NCBI GenBank assembly: GCA_017643165.1
Contig: JAEPNY010000003.1
Coordinates: 292,007 to 356,006 of the forward strand
Length of the DNA: 64,000 bases
Reading direction: 5' to 3'
DNA from: Psychroserpens sp.
GTDB taxonomy: Bacteria > Bacteroidota > Bacteroidia > Flavobacteriales > Flavobacteriaceae
Under the pieces are notes generated by a model, which worked only from the letters and a program-made list of their open reading frames with translations, searched no databases and had not been told where the DNA came from. The position numbers were made by a program, and so were the translations under genes. Within the stretch, counting starts at the first letter, position 1, and every line of letters starts with the position of its first letter. Shown piece after piece: positions 35,830 to 45,123 of the stretch.

Positions 35830-36930
35830 TTATCTAGGAATTTCTACAGCTTCGATTATCTGATTTATGATTTGTTTTGTTGTTACACCTTCCATTTCAC
35901 GTTCTGGAGTCACAATAACACGATGTTGTAAAACTGGAACTGCGGCACGTTTTATGTCTTCAGGTGTTACGAAATCTCTTCCACTCATAGCAGCAAAGGC
36001 TTTACTTGCTTTTAATATAGCTATAGATGCTCTTGGTGATGCGCCGAGATATAAGAATGGATTATTTCTCGTATTCACAATCATATCTGCAATGTATTTC
36101 ATTAGATGTGATTCTATAATAACCTGTTCAACTAGTGCTTGAAATTTTACGATTTGTTCCTTGGTTAGATGTGCAGTGATTTGATCTATTTTTAATCCAC
36201 CTTGTAATTTTTGTTCGCGTTCAAGAATTTCAACTTCTTCTTCAAGATTAGGATAATCAATATCGATCTTAAATAAAAAACGATCAAGTTGCGCTTCAGG
36301 TAAACGATAAGTACCTTCTTGTTCAACTGGATTCTGAGTGGCTAAAACAATGAATGGGAGATCCATATTGTATTTGTTTCCGTCAATAGTAATCTGACGT
36401 TCTTCCATAACTTCAAAAAGGGCAGCTTGCGTTTTGGCAGGAGCTCGGTTGATCTCATCGATGAGTATCATGTTCGAGAAAATAGGCCCTTCTTTAAATT
36501 CAAATTCAGAACTTTTCATATTGAATACTGACGTACCAAGAATATCACTAGGCATTAAATCAGGCGTGAATTGAATTCTACTAAATCCAATATCCAAAGA
36601 TTTGGCGAGAAGTTTGGCAGATATCGTTTTCGCTACACCTGGAACACCTTCAATCAATGAATGACCATTAGCTAAGATTGAAGCAACCAACATATCGATC
36701 ATGCCTTTTTGTCCTACTATGACCTTACCAATTTCATTTTTTATGAGTGCAATACCTTCTTGTAATTCACTGAGATCAATACGATTTTTGAAACTGAGAT
36801 CTTCATCATTAGAGGTTGATTCGTCAGTTATTAGTTCCTCTAGTGACTCTGTTAAATCTGGCTGTGTTGACTCTTGTTGTTCGTTATTTGGTGTTAAGTC
36901 TTCGTTCTGCTTGTCGTCTAAATTTTCCAT
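35830..36930 (-). CDS. MoxR-family AAA+ ATPase
   Basis: 366 residues. A ~45-residue acidic, Gln-rich N-terminal tail precedes the AAA+ core: Walker A GVPGVAKT, Walker B MILIDEINRAP, sensor 1 LATQNPVEQEGTYRLPEAQLDRF and a lid domain with SPRASIAILKASKAFAAM. MoxR ATPases are chaperone-like partners of vWA or DUF58 proteins. Neighbours on both sides are in the same operon with gaps of five and three bases. The client is unknown. Confidence 0.93.
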   Translation of the reverse strand: MENLDDKQNEDLTPNNEQQESTQPDLTESLEELITDESTSNDEDLSFKNRIDLSELQEGIALIKNEIGKVIVGQKGMIDMLVASILANGHSLIEGVPGVAKTISAKLLAKSLDIGFSRIQFTPDLMPSDILGTSVFNMKSSEFEFKEGPIFSNMILIDEINRAPAKTQAALFEVMEERQITIDGNKYNMDLPFIVLATQNPVEQEGTYRLPEAQLDRFLFKIDIDYPNLEEEVEILEREQKLQGGLKIDQITAHLTKEQIVKFQALVEQVIIESHLMKYIADMIVNTRNNPFLYLGASPRASIAILKASKAFAAMSGRDFVTPEDIKRAAVPVLQHRVIVTPEREMEGVTTKQIINQIIEAVEIPR

Positions 36931-36933
36931 ATG

Positions 36934-38130
36934 TTATGTGGTATAAAAAGCTTCAATAGCTTTATTTAATTGCAGTAAATTTGCTTCACTGCAATTTCGT
37001 TTAGCTCTTAAATATACAATCTGGGTAATTAATTTTTTTACGTCTTCTTGGTCTTTCCCAGATTTTAAGGATAAATTCTTTACGAACTTATCGTCTAGAA
37101 GTTGTGTGTCTAAATAATAAACACGCCTAATATATTCCAGGAAATAGGTTATTTTTTTATCGATGAGGTTGTCGTGATCTTTAGTTTCATAATAAAGATT
37201 TCCAATGGTTTTGGTGAAATCTACAGTTGTATTTTTAACGGGATCGATCACATTAACAACACGTTGTTTACGCTTAGCATTAAAGATCATAAATAATAAG
37301 GTCGTAAGAAGTACAATGTTCCAAGCCCATCGTAAAGGTGGTTGACTTCTAATATATCGCAAAGGCGAACTTCCTAACTCTGAACCAATCTTATTTCGAG
37401 AATCAAAATAAATCGTGTCATCGCTTAGATATGACATTGCGGCTGCAGCATACTTGCGGTTGTCGTTTTTGAGTAAGTGATAATTGGTAAAAGCCAATGG
37501 TTGTAAATGGATATAGAAATAACCATCGCCCCACGATGTTTTGATATAATTGGCATAAGTAGAATCGGCAAATTTTTGATAACCTAAGATGGTTGTGTAT
37601 AGTGTGTCGATTTCTGTAAAATGAATATTACTTACACTTTTTTCAATAGTTATCGAATCGCTCGCAAATGTTGGATTTGTAAATGTCAATTCTGTACGAC
37701 CATCCTTTTCAAATTGATTTCGTACTCCAAAACCTAAGGAATCTAAAAGTTTATACGGAAAGTTGGTACTAGAGATGAATATGTCATTTCCGAAAGATGC
37801 AAAATCTAATAGTTCCTGTGCAGACGTATTATCAATTTGATTGACTTCATCAATGAGGATATAAGTACCTGTTGTAAAGTAGCTGCTATCTTCCCAACTA
37901 TAATAATCGTCGAAATATTCAAAAGGCGTGACTGTTATATCCTGAACTTTACTCTCGGGAAATAAGGTCTCTAATTCTTCATAGAAGACGAACGTTCCAT
38001 AAGGAATCTTATGCTTTTCGTTAAAGGTTTTTGACCAATTCACAGGTACTGGTGTCGATAATTCAACAGCAGTTATGCCTGCAAATAGCAGCATTAAAAT
38101 TCCAATATATATTTTTAAGGTCTTACTCAT
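36934..38130 (-). CDS. DUF4350 membrane protein of the MoxR cluster
   Basis: 398 residues from ATG (MSKTLKIYIG); a TTG two codons upstream is unlikely. N-terminal membrane helix (~4-22), an extracytoplasmic DUF4350 domain (ETLFPESKVQDITVTPFEY, TYILIDEVNQIDNTSAQELLDFASFGNDIFIS) with a GATase-like alternating strand pattern, and a second helix (~265-285). A ~110-residue cytoplasmic tail follows. Its ATG overlaps the previous stop as ATGA. Function unknown; it is always found with MoxR/DUF58/DUF4129. Confidence 0.85.
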   Translation of the reverse strand: MSKTLKIYIGILMLLFAGITAVELSTPVPVNWSKTFNEKHKIPYGTFVFYEELETLFPESKVQDITVTPFEYFDDYYSWEDSSYFTTGTYILIDEVNQIDNTSAQELLDFASFGNDIFISSTNFPYKLLDSLGFGVRNQFEKDGRTELTFTNPTFASDSITIEKSVSNIHFTEIDTLYTTILGYQKFADSTYANYIKTSWGDGYFYIHLQPLAFTNYHLLKNDNRKYAAAAMSYLSDDTIYFDSRNKIGSELGSSPLRYIRSQPPLRWAWNIVLLTTLLFMIFNAKRKQRVVNVIDPVKNTTVDFTKTIGNLYYETKDHDNLIDKKITYFLEYIRRVYYLDTQLLDDKFVKNLSLKSGKDQEDVKKLITQIVYLRAKRNCSEANLLQLNKAIEAFYTT

Positions 38131-38885
38131 TTCCAAAGGGATCTTAAAAATTGATTATATGCGTTTTTAGCTTTGTCAAATTGTTCGGCGTCAATATTAA
38201 ATTCTCCATACCAGATATAGTTATAGAGGTATGACGTATATGAAAATTCATTTCGAATCGTTTCATTTTCAAGTTCCAGATAGTAGTCACTATTTGTTTT
38301 TTCAACATCATAATCAATCAATTCAACTTCAGAGAGCGTCTTTAATAACCATAGGTAGTAATATCTAACAGCTAATCTAAAGTTGTTGTCATTTTCGGCG
38401 TTCTTAATGAGTGTTTTAAAATCAGTTGCGTGAATATTAGTTTCGACGTCTGTAACGGGAATGATATTTTTATCTGAAGACTTACCGAAAACCCAATTAC
38501 CTTCTCTATTTATTATTGCTTTTGCGATAAAGAAAACAACCAATACAAAGAGGATAATGAAAAAGATATTTATAAATGAGGAAACGGCATCTGAAGCTTC
38601 GGCATCCGACTGAAAGTCGAAGAGATCTTTAAAAAAATCTGATAACCATTTCTTGAATCGCGTCCACCAGCCCGACTGCTCAATAGTGCGCTCGTAAATA
38701 AAATCATCACCATCATATTTTTCCTTTAAATCATCGTATTCGCGTTTATCCATTGGCTCAGTGTCCTGATAAACGATTTCTTGATAGTCAGATAACGTTG
38801 TGGTTGTGCTAATTGGATTTGCAGAATACAACATAGTCGTACCAAACAGGTAAAGAATGATATGTAAAATATACAGCCTATTCAC
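38127..38885 (-). CDS. DUF4129 membrane protein of the MoxR cluster
   Basis: 252 residues from a GTG start that overlaps the preceding stop by eight bases. Signal-like N-terminus (MNRLYILHIILYLFGTTML), a periplasmic segment with WTRFKKWLSDFFKDLF, one membrane helix (~103-123) and a cytoplasmic DUF4129 domain (FRLAVRYYYLWLLKTLSE, YSYTSYLYNYIWYGEFNI-like pattern). In other bacteria DUF4129 is fused to transglutaminase-like domains. Here it is alone. Confidence 0.83.
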   Translation of the reverse strand: MNRLYILHIILYLFGTTMLYSANPISTTTTLSDYQEIVYQDTEPMDKREYDDLKEKYDGDDFIYERTIEQSGWWTRFKKWLSDFFKDLFDFQSDAEASDAVSSFINIFFIILFVLVVFFIAKAIINREGNWVFGKSSDKNIIPVTDVETNIHATDFKTLIKNAENDNNFRLAVRYYYLWLLKTLSEVELIDYDVEKTNSDYYLELENETIRNEFSYTSYLYNYIWYGEFNIDAEQFDKAKNAYNQFLRSLWK

Positions 38886-39816
38886 TCGTTCCTATAAGGT
38901 CAATATCACTTTTGGTATTAATATGCTCGTTGTCTTCCTTCAGACTGTAAAATATAATGCCTTGATTCATCTGTACTATTGCATTCAAAACAGATGTGAT
39001 TATAAAACTGATAATAAAATACGCGATGGTCAACGTACTTGAAAACGGATCTGGTTCGAATGTATTAAATGTACCAGATTGTGATTCTGTTATGACATCC
39101 ATAAAATAGGATAATGACGGAATGAGTGCAATTGCATATTGTATGATATAGCTAATAAGGAAGAATAATCCGACGCTACCAACCGAGGCCCAAAATTTAG
39201 AACTCATTAGTTTCCAATTATATCCAAAACTCTCCCAGAGACCTCGTTTTCGTTCAAGATACTCCATTAACGAACCTTGATAAAATAAACTTACAATACC
39301 TGCAACTATAGGTAATGCTAATAGACCTATAATGGTAATTGCGAGGACAAATGCTAACAGCCCAACAAAGATGGCAATTGGTATTGCTATCAAAATCCCA
39401 CAGAGTACGAAAATTATCAGTTGTCCAAAGTGTTTTTTATAAGCTTTAATCAATTCATTCGTTTGAAAATTTCGTGCACCAAGTTCATTATAAAGTTTCA
39501 AATATATTGGCACGAAAGCATAGGAGATAATACTTGCCAGTAATCCTACAACCACAAAGACGAAGCATAGAATTATGAATATTCCAAAATTCTCATTCAT
39601 AAAATTTTCGAATGCACTTTGGTTATCTGTGACAATACTTGAGAATAATAGATCTGAATAAAATTTTGAGAAATAATGACTAAGTACCATCAAAATCATG
39701 ATGAAAATACCGTTGATTATAAAGAAGTACTTAAAGAAATGACTACCATTTTGCTTAATAAATGCAAAGGTGTCTTGAAAAAATTCTCCGAACCCTCTGG
39801 ATTTATATAGTTGCAT
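38878..39816 (-). CDS. Multi-pass membrane protein of the MoxR cluster
   Basis: 312 residues with about six hydrophobic segments (for example FFIINGIFIMILMVL, FVFVVVGLLASIISYAFVPI, LAFVLAITIIGLLALPIVAGI). The N-terminus (SRGFGEFFQDTFAFIKQN) and C-terminus are cytoplasmic in type. It looks like the unnamed integral-membrane component (DUF975/DUF4013-like layout) usual at this place in Bacteroidota MoxR operons, but I cannot assign a family firmly. It overlaps both neighbours by 8-14 bases. Confidence 0.75.
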   Translation of the reverse strand: MQLYKSRGFGEFFQDTFAFIKQNGSHFFKYFFIINGIFIMILMVLSHYFSKFYSDLLFSSIVTDNQSAFENFMNENFGIFIILCFVFVVVGLLASIISYAFVPIYLKLYNELGARNFQTNELIKAYKKHFGQLIIFVLCGILIAIPIAIFVGLLAFVLAITIIGLLALPIVAGIVSLFYQGSLMEYLERKRGLWESFGYNWKLMSSKFWASVGSVGLFFLISYIIQYAIALIPSLSYFMDVITESQSGTFNTFEPDPFSSTLTIAYFIISFIITSVLNAIVQMNQGIIFYSLKEDNEHINTKSDIDLIGTSE

Positions 39817-40780
39817 AAGCTCTTTTCATTTTTTTGTTAACGATAAAAGGATACACCATATAGTAGTAAGTTATAAACCCTAAGGTGCTAAGAATGATTC
39901 CTACAGATAGCCAATTAGGCATCGCTTGTGAATGCCGCGTCACGTAGCCTTCGAGAAACGCAGCAACAATCGTAAATGGTACTGTGCTTAAAAAGATTTT
40001 GAATGAACTTTTAAATCCAATTTTTAACGAAATAAGTCTTGAGTAGGTTTTTGGAAAAAGGATGCTAGCCCCTAAAATTAATCCAGCTCCAGCTTCAATA
40101 ACCATAGAGAAAATCTCGAATGACCCATGAATCCAAATACCTCTGACGCTCTCCCAGAACGTTCCGAAGTCGTAAAACATATATTGAAAAGCACCAACCA
40201 TGATGCTATTTTGCATTAGAATATAAACACTGCCTAATCCTCCAAAAATTCCCCAGAAATAATTGTTGATTCCAACACGTAGGTTATTATATAAAATACC
40301 TAAAAAGGTTCCCCAAGTTGTATTTGTCCCATAAATAGCTAGAGGATTTCCAGATTCAATATTCTCTTTAGTTTGATTTACATAGCCATCAGAAAGGATT
40401 AAGCGTACAAAACTTTCGTCGTTGGCAGCCGACAAAACGCCAATACTTACGAACGCAAAGAAAATTATAAAAGCATACCACATATATCTTCTGTACTCAT
40501 ATACAATAAGTGGCACTTCAGTTTTCCAAAAGTATACGAACCTATTTGTATCTTGTCGCTTGGTACGATAAATTTTCTGGAATGCCTTAGCAGCTAAATT
40601 ATTTAGATAAAGTATGGTCTTACTTTTCGGGTAATAGGTTTGTGCATATGAGAGGTCATTTACGAGTTGAATATAAAGTGACGCTAGTTCATCTGGATTT
40701 TTTAAAGTTTTTCCGAAAATAGCTTTTTCAAAATTGAGCCATTTTTCTTTATTTTGTTTAATAAACGCGACTTCTCTCAT
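39803..40780 (-). CDS. SpoIIM (DUF95) family membrane protein
   Basis: 325 residues: a ~95-residue cytoplasmic helical front (MREVAFIKQNKEKWLNFEKA), then five or six membrane helices with the SpoIIM hallmarks GINNYFWGIFGGLGSVYIL and WIHGSFEIFSMVIEAGAGLILG. SpoIIM in Bacillus belongs to the engulfment peptidoglycan machine; non-sporulating Bacteroidota keep this homologue in MoxR operons, where its job is unknown. It is the first gene of the operon, its start only 23 bases from the divergent RDD gene. Confidence 0.9.
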   Translation of the reverse strand: MREVAFIKQNKEKWLNFEKAIFGKTLKNPDELASLYIQLVNDLSYAQTYYPKSKTILYLNNLAAKAFQKIYRTKRQDTNRFVYFWKTEVPLIVYEYRRYMWYAFIIFFAFVSIGVLSAANDESFVRLILSDGYVNQTKENIESGNPLAIYGTNTTWGTFLGILYNNLRVGINNYFWGIFGGLGSVYILMQNSIMVGAFQYMFYDFGTFWESVRGIWIHGSFEIFSMVIEAGAGLILGASILFPKTYSRLISLKIGFKSSFKIFLSTVPFTIVAAFLEGYVTRHSQAMPNWLSVGIILSTLGFITYYYMVYPFIVNKKMKRAYATI

Positions 40781-40803
40781 AGGTAGTCAAATTAAAACAA
40801 TAA

Positions 40804-41544
40804 ATGGTAGAGTTACAAATAAATACGACACAAAACGTCAATATTAACTTTATCGCTGCAAGCGTTGGAGAACGTATTCTAGCTTACGTAATCGATGCGA
40901 TAATAAAGATCGCATATGTCGTTGGTTTTGGCTATATAATTTTTGAAGGTTTCGGTTTTGATGAAACATTTGAATCCCTAGATGGTTGGTCTCAAAACGC
41001 AGTTGTAGCGGTTTTTCTTTTACCTGTTCTTTTTTACACGTTAACGCTTGAATCCATTTTTGAAGGACAAACGCTAGGGAAACGCGTTATGAGAATAAAA
41101 GTCGTTAAAATAGATGGGTATCAGGCGTCCTTCCCAGACTTTTTAATTCGATGGTCTTTACGAGCTATAGATCTTCTAGTTTTTGGTATTGTTGCTATTA
41201 TAAGTATTGTTACTAGTAAAAAGAGTCAGCGTTTAGGTGATATGACAGCGGGTACATCTGTAATAACCCTGAAAAATAACGTCAATATTAGTCATACTAT
41301 CTTAGAAGAACTAAAAGAAGACTACAAACCTACGTTCCCAAATGTTATTCGATTAAGTGATAATGATGCTCGCATTATAAAAGATACTTTTGTTCGTGCG
41401 AGAGCTGCACGAGATTATGAGACGTTAAAAAAACTTAGAACGAAAGTTATGGAGGTCGTTGAAATCAAGGAAATTGAAACTAGTGATATCCAATTCATTG
41501 ATACGATTTTAAAAGATTATAATTACTACACTCAGGGAATGTAG
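40804..41544 (+). CDS. RDD-family membrane protein
   Basis: 246 residues with the RDD domain in ~20-160: ASVGERILAYVIDAIIK (the R and first D), FEGQTLGKRVMRIKVV and RAIDLLVFGIVAIISI with RLGDMTAGTSVI. About four membrane helices, then an 80-residue charged cytoplasmic tail. RDD proteins are proposed transporters (some are Na+/H+ antiporters), not proven here. It is divergent from the MoxR/SpoIIM operon and is a constant member of that neighbourhood. Confidence 0.9.
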   Translation: MVELQINTTQNVNINFIAASVGERILAYVIDAIIKIAYVVGFGYIIFEGFGFDETFESLDGWSQNAVVAVFLLPVLFYTLTLESIFEGQTLGKRVMRIKVVKIDGYQASFPDFLIRWSLRAIDLLVFGIVAIISIVTSKKSQRLGDMTAGTSVITLKNNVNISHTILEELKEDYKPTFPNVIRLSDNDARIIKDTFVRARAARDYETLKKLRTKVMEVVEIKEIETSDIQFIDTILKDYNYYTQGM

Positions 41545-41595
41545 AATAGGGAAGTGCAGCCCTTCATTAGTTTAACAAAATTGTAATTAGTAGAT

Positions 41596-42201
41596 ATGTT
41601 TTTCCAAGTTGTTGATATATTAGGTACCGTGGCTTTTGCTATTTCTGGTGTACTTGTAGCGCTTGAAAAGCGCATGGACGCTTTCGGTGTTTTGATCATA
41701 GCATTTGTAACAGCAGTTGGTGGAGGAACACTTAGAGATATGATGGTAGGTATCCATCCCGTGTCATGGATGACCAATATCACTTATGTCTACGTTATTA
41801 TTTCTTCTACGGTTTTAGCTGTAGTGTTCAAAAAACAGATTTATTATTTACGCAAATCTTTATTTCTTTTTGATACCATAGGAATTGGTCTTTATACTGT
41901 AGTAGGTATAGAAACTGGAATAGTTGCCGAATTACATCCAATAATTTGTGTTGCGCTTGGAACGATGACCGCGTGTTTTGGCGGTGTCATTAGAGATATT
42001 TTGTGTAATGAAATTCCAATAATTTTTCGAAAAGAGATTTACGCTACACCTTGTATTTTGGGAGGGTTCTCATATTTTCTACTTCGGGAATTTGTGGCAG
42101 ATACAAATTTTATATTTGTGATAGCCGGATTGATTGTAATCATCATGCGACTAATTGCAGTGCGTTTAAAGATCAGTCTACCCAGTCTTTATAAATCGTA
42201 A
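41596..42201 (+). CDS. TRIC-family cation channel (YicG/UPF0126)
   Basis: 201 residues, seven membrane helices in two repeated halves. Both carry the TRIC glycine motif: AISGVLVALEKRMDAFGVLIIA followed by GGGTLRDMMVG, and GIETGIVAEL followed by FGGVIRDILCNE. Prokaryotic TRIC proteins form trimeric monovalent-cation channels. It follows the RDD gene by 51 bp on the same strand. Confidence 0.93.
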   Translation: MFFQVVDILGTVAFAISGVLVALEKRMDAFGVLIIAFVTAVGGGTLRDMMVGIHPVSWMTNITYVYVIISSTVLAVVFKKQIYYLRKSLFLFDTIGIGLYTVVGIETGIVAELHPIICVALGTMTACFGGVIRDILCNEIPIIFRKEIYATPCILGGFSYFLLREFVADTNFIFVIAGLIVIIMRLIAVRLKISLPSLYKS

Positions 42202-42204
42202 TTA

Positions 42205-42657
42205 TCAATCAGCGACGTGATAGATTTTATTTGTGATCTTCCATGTTTCACCAATCTTATGAAGTGAAAGGATATCAATATAGGTCACGTCACCAACTTT
42301 CATAAGCATCTTTCCGGATGCGATCTTAGACGATTCTACATCGATATTAAGTATTTCAAGCTTACAATTTGCTAGTGTTTCCGAGTCAAGCTTTTTACGA
42401 TTTCCCCATTTAGGTACAACTTCACTGAAGTAACGGTTTCGAAACCCTTTTGAAAGGTCATTGTTATCAATCGGAACTTTCATAGTTCCATTTTCAGTGT
42501 CGAAGGCTTTATTCAATTTGTCAATATCGCGGTGTATATAGCCTTCATAATAGTTAGTTATCGTTGTGCTAATGGCTTCGATATCGGTTTGGTTCTGTGC
42601 AAATGCCGATGTCATTCCAAAACATAGGAGTATTATGGTGAAATGAATACGTTTCAT
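42205..42657 (-). CDS. NTF2-like secreted protein (lumazine-binding type)
   Basis: 150 residues with signal peptide MKRIHFTIILLCFGMTSAFAQ. The mature part matches the small NTF2-like family named putative lumazine-binding (AISTTITNYYEGYIHRDIDKLNKAF near the start, YIDILSLHKIGETWKITNKIYH at the end). The family name is historical; binding of lumazine is not shown. It lies 8 bases after the preceding lipoprotein gene, so the two are co-transcribed, and is convergent with the TRIC gene (3-base gap). Confidence 0.82.
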   Translation of the reverse strand: MKRIHFTIILLCFGMTSAFAQNQTDIEAISTTITNYYEGYIHRDIDKLNKAFDTENGTMKVPIDNNDLSKGFRNRYFSEVVPKWGNRKKLDSETLANCKLEILNIDVESSKIASGKMLMKVGDVTYIDILSLHKIGETWKITNKIYHVAD

Positions 42658-42665
42658 CTGTTTAA

Positions 42666-43190
42666 TTAATTTGTAAGAAAGTAGTTGACATCTATGATCT
42701 CATAAGATTCTATACCACCAAAATCTAGGGATTCCTCAATATCAACAGAAAGAATACAATTATCGTTCGCTGCGATCTCGAAACAAGGCTCTGACGCGAA
42801 ATTCGAAAAACTTCCGCTAAATTCAAGTCCATCTGATACGATCGTTAAAATTGGAACGCCATTAACATCAAAATCATTCGGGTTATTAAGCTGAATTTCA
42901 TATTGAATTCGAAGCGTGTTATTTCCTGTGTCAGGTGTAAATACAAAACTTAAAATCTCATAAGTAAACCCTGGTAACTCAGGGGGGCTAATTACGACAG
43001 GATCTACAGGGTCAGGGAAGTCACAAGGGACTTCTTGCGTTATGTCAAAATTGAAAGATTGCCCGTTAACAAAATAAACTTGTGGAATAGTTATGGTCTT
43101 GGTACACGGATCCTCTGACGATCCATCATCACTTGATGAACATGAAAAGATTAGGACTGTTAAAACGCAAAAGAATAAAAATTTCTTCAT
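42666..43190 (-). CDS. Lipoprotein of unknown function
   Basis: 174 residues; signal MKKFLFFCVLTVLIFSC with Cys17 and a SSDDGSSEDP linker. The rest is beta-rich: ITIPQVYFVNGQSFNFDITQEVPCDFPDP, then LRIQYEIQLNNPNDFDVNGVPILTIVSDG and an ending ESYEIIDVNYFLTN. Three further cysteines (near residues 56, 134 and 144) could form disulfides. I do not recognise a family. First gene of a two-gene unit with the NTF2-like protein. The 113-bp gap before it contains a short inverted repeat ATTGCTT/AAGCAAT. Confidence 0.7.
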   Translation of the reverse strand: MKKFLFFCVLTVLIFSCSSSDDGSSEDPCTKTITIPQVYFVNGQSFNFDITQEVPCDFPDPVDPVVISPPELPGFTYEILSFVFTPDTGNNTLRIQYEIQLNNPNDFDVNGVPILTIVSDGLEFSGSFSNFASEPCFEIAANDNCILSVDIEESLDFGGIESYEIIDVNYFLTN

Positions 43191-43303
43191 GATGGTGCTG
43201 TGATTTTGATCAATGATTGCTTAAGAAGCAATTTTAGCGAAGATAATGAAAACCGATTCTCCTGTAAGAAAATTAACATTTCCTAAGTATAACTTATTAC
43301 AAT

Positions 43304-45121
43304 TTATTCAAAAACGATATCATCAATATAGATCGTCTGCCTGAAACCATTCGCACCTGAAAAAAGTACAAATCCTGATCGAATACAACTAAGATCTAAT
43401 TTCTTTGCTTTTATCGAGTACTTTTTCCATTTTGGGGTCAGCGTAATTTCCAGTTCGGATTTTGAAGTATCTGGATAAGGTTTGTCGTTTCCAATTAAGC
43501 CAAAACCGACCTTCACATTGATGTTTTGATCTTTAGTTCTCGCCCAAAAGCTGAATGTTTTTGCTTCGGAAATATCATATCCGCCTAAGATTTCACCCCA
43601 ATCGTTAGCAGGATCTACAAGACCAATTCCGTACCAATCTTTGGTAGCATCATATTTGATCTTCATCGCATATTTTCCAGCATACACTTCTTCCGTATTT
43701 TTAACATCAACAGATAAAGACTTATAGTTTCCCATAAATGCGGTTGGCGCATAGGGAACGTCTATGCCGTCTTGATAGACATAGAAGGGCAACTCTACTT
43801 TTGGTACCAAATATTTTCGTGCTCTGGCGATTTCATCACTCACCATTGTTGATGTTGTAGCAATTCCCATGTTTTTAAAACTATCGGTTACATGAACATA
43901 TACTTTTATGGCGCCATCTTCTTGAGGAAGTCTGATCTGAAATCCTTCAGCGATGCTTCCACGATACTCTAATGGTTTTACACTGTTTCGCCTCTTCCGA
44001 CTTCCAGTTCTTTGATTATAATGAAAACTTACAGTCATTTCATCATTTTCCGAATCTTCGATAGCAAGATCAACGGGTATCCAATTTCCACTTTCAGAAG
44101 TTTGTTTGACCAGTGAAAATGCGTTGATAACGGGAACCTTATTGGTAGGAGTCTTTCCTGTGTAAGCTTCTCGAATAGCCCAATATTGCGGTCGGTAATA
44201 TTCATTATAATGTGTGAGTAACCAAGAGGTAGCAAAATTATTTCCAGTACCATAATGAAATATGTAAACACCCAAGCATTTTGGTTTAGGTTGAATCCAT
44301 TCTTTGTACCCTTGAGTTATTGCATGATATTTGTGTTGGTCTGTTGGTTCTAATGCAATCCCGTTTGGTTTTTCAGTAATATCCCATTCACCAGTCACGC
44401 CAAATTCGGTAATGATATAAGGCTTATCAATATCCCGTTTATCTAATTCTTCTTGAAGAAATCCTGCTCCTGGACCATAACTGTTTAATCCATATATATC
44501 AATGGACGGTACATGCTTTTCCCACCAATCTAGCCCGAAGGTCCAAGCTTCAACAGACGTAATTGGATGGCTCGTATCTACCGCTTTGATTGCACTGCAA
44601 ATGCGCTCGAGTAACTTTGAATAGGCCTCTTTTTCAGGGTCTGTAGCCATATTTAAATAAACTTCATTTCCAATTCCCCATGTGAGTACAGCAGGATGAT
44701 CTTTATATCGATTCACAACTTCCAAGGCATTATCATACATCGCTTGCATGCCTTCTTTATCTTTTAGATAATTAAAACTATCGTCATCTTCCATTCCAGG
44801 TCTTCCGTGACGCATCCAAATTCCTACCATGACCTTGATATCATATTTATGTGCAGAGTCTAGTAGAAGCTTCGTATTGTCATTGGTTGCCCACAATCGA
44901 ATGGTATTCACACCAATGTTTTGCAAATCACTGAAATAAGAGTCGTAATTGGCTACATCTTGATCATACCCAAACGTAACACCTTTAATGTTGAATGGTT
45001 GTTCATCAATCAATAGTTGCCATTGCTCATTAGTTTTTGAAACTTTTACCTGAGCATAACATGAATGATCAATTAATAAATAGGCGAATACTAGTAGAGA
45101 TAGTTGTGTAAATCTTATCAT
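43304..45121 (-). CDS. Secreted clan GH-A glycoside hydrolase with C-terminal carbohydrate-binding domain
   Basis: 605 residues, N-terminal signal (cleavage near CYAQ). A TIM-barrel of the GH2-catalytic/GH-A type spans ~40-330: IKGVTFGYDQD, IGVNTIRLWATND, acid/base Glu153 in WGIGNEVY and nucleophile Glu239 in YIITEFGV. Residues ~330-425 form a beta linker domain, and ~440-605 a CBM11-like jelly roll (KYAMKIKYDA, DISEAKTFSFWART, IYIDDIVFE). There are no GH2 N-terminal domains, so it is not a beta-galactosidase; a beta-1,3-glucan-type hydrolase or transglycosidase is possible. The upstream terminator touches its start codon. Confidence 0.82.
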   Translation of the reverse strand: MIRFTQLSLLVFAYLLIDHSCYAQVKVSKTNEQWQLLIDEQPFNIKGVTFGYDQDVANYDSYFSDLQNIGVNTIRLWATNDNTKLLLDSAHKYDIKVMVGIWMRHGRPGMEDDDSFNYLKDKEGMQAMYDNALEVVNRYKDHPAVLTWGIGNEVYLNMATDPEKEAYSKLLERICSAIKAVDTSHPITSVEAWTFGLDWWEKHVPSIDIYGLNSYGPGAGFLQEELDKRDIDKPYIITEFGVTGEWDITEKPNGIALEPTDQHKYHAITQGYKEWIQPKPKCLGVYIFHYGTGNNFATSWLLTHYNEYYRPQYWAIREAYTGKTPTNKVPVINAFSLVKQTSESGNWIPVDLAIEDSENDEMTVSFHYNQRTGSRKRRNSVKPLEYRGSIAEGFQIRLPQEDGAIKVYVHVTDSFKNMGIATTSTMVSDEIARARKYLVPKVELPFYVYQDGIDVPYAPTAFMGNYKSLSVDVKNTEEVYAGKYAMKIKYDATKDWYGIGLVDPANDWGEILGGYDISEAKTFSFWARTKDQNINVKVGFGLIGNDKPYPDTSKSELEITLTPKWKKYSIKAKKLDLSCIRSGFVLFSGANGFRQTIYIDDIVFE

Positions 45122-45123
45122 GA

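Noticed and set aside
43216-43245. Inverted repeat ATTGCTT/AAGCAAT as a terminator
   Set aside because: It lacks a T run in the direction of the gene that would need it.
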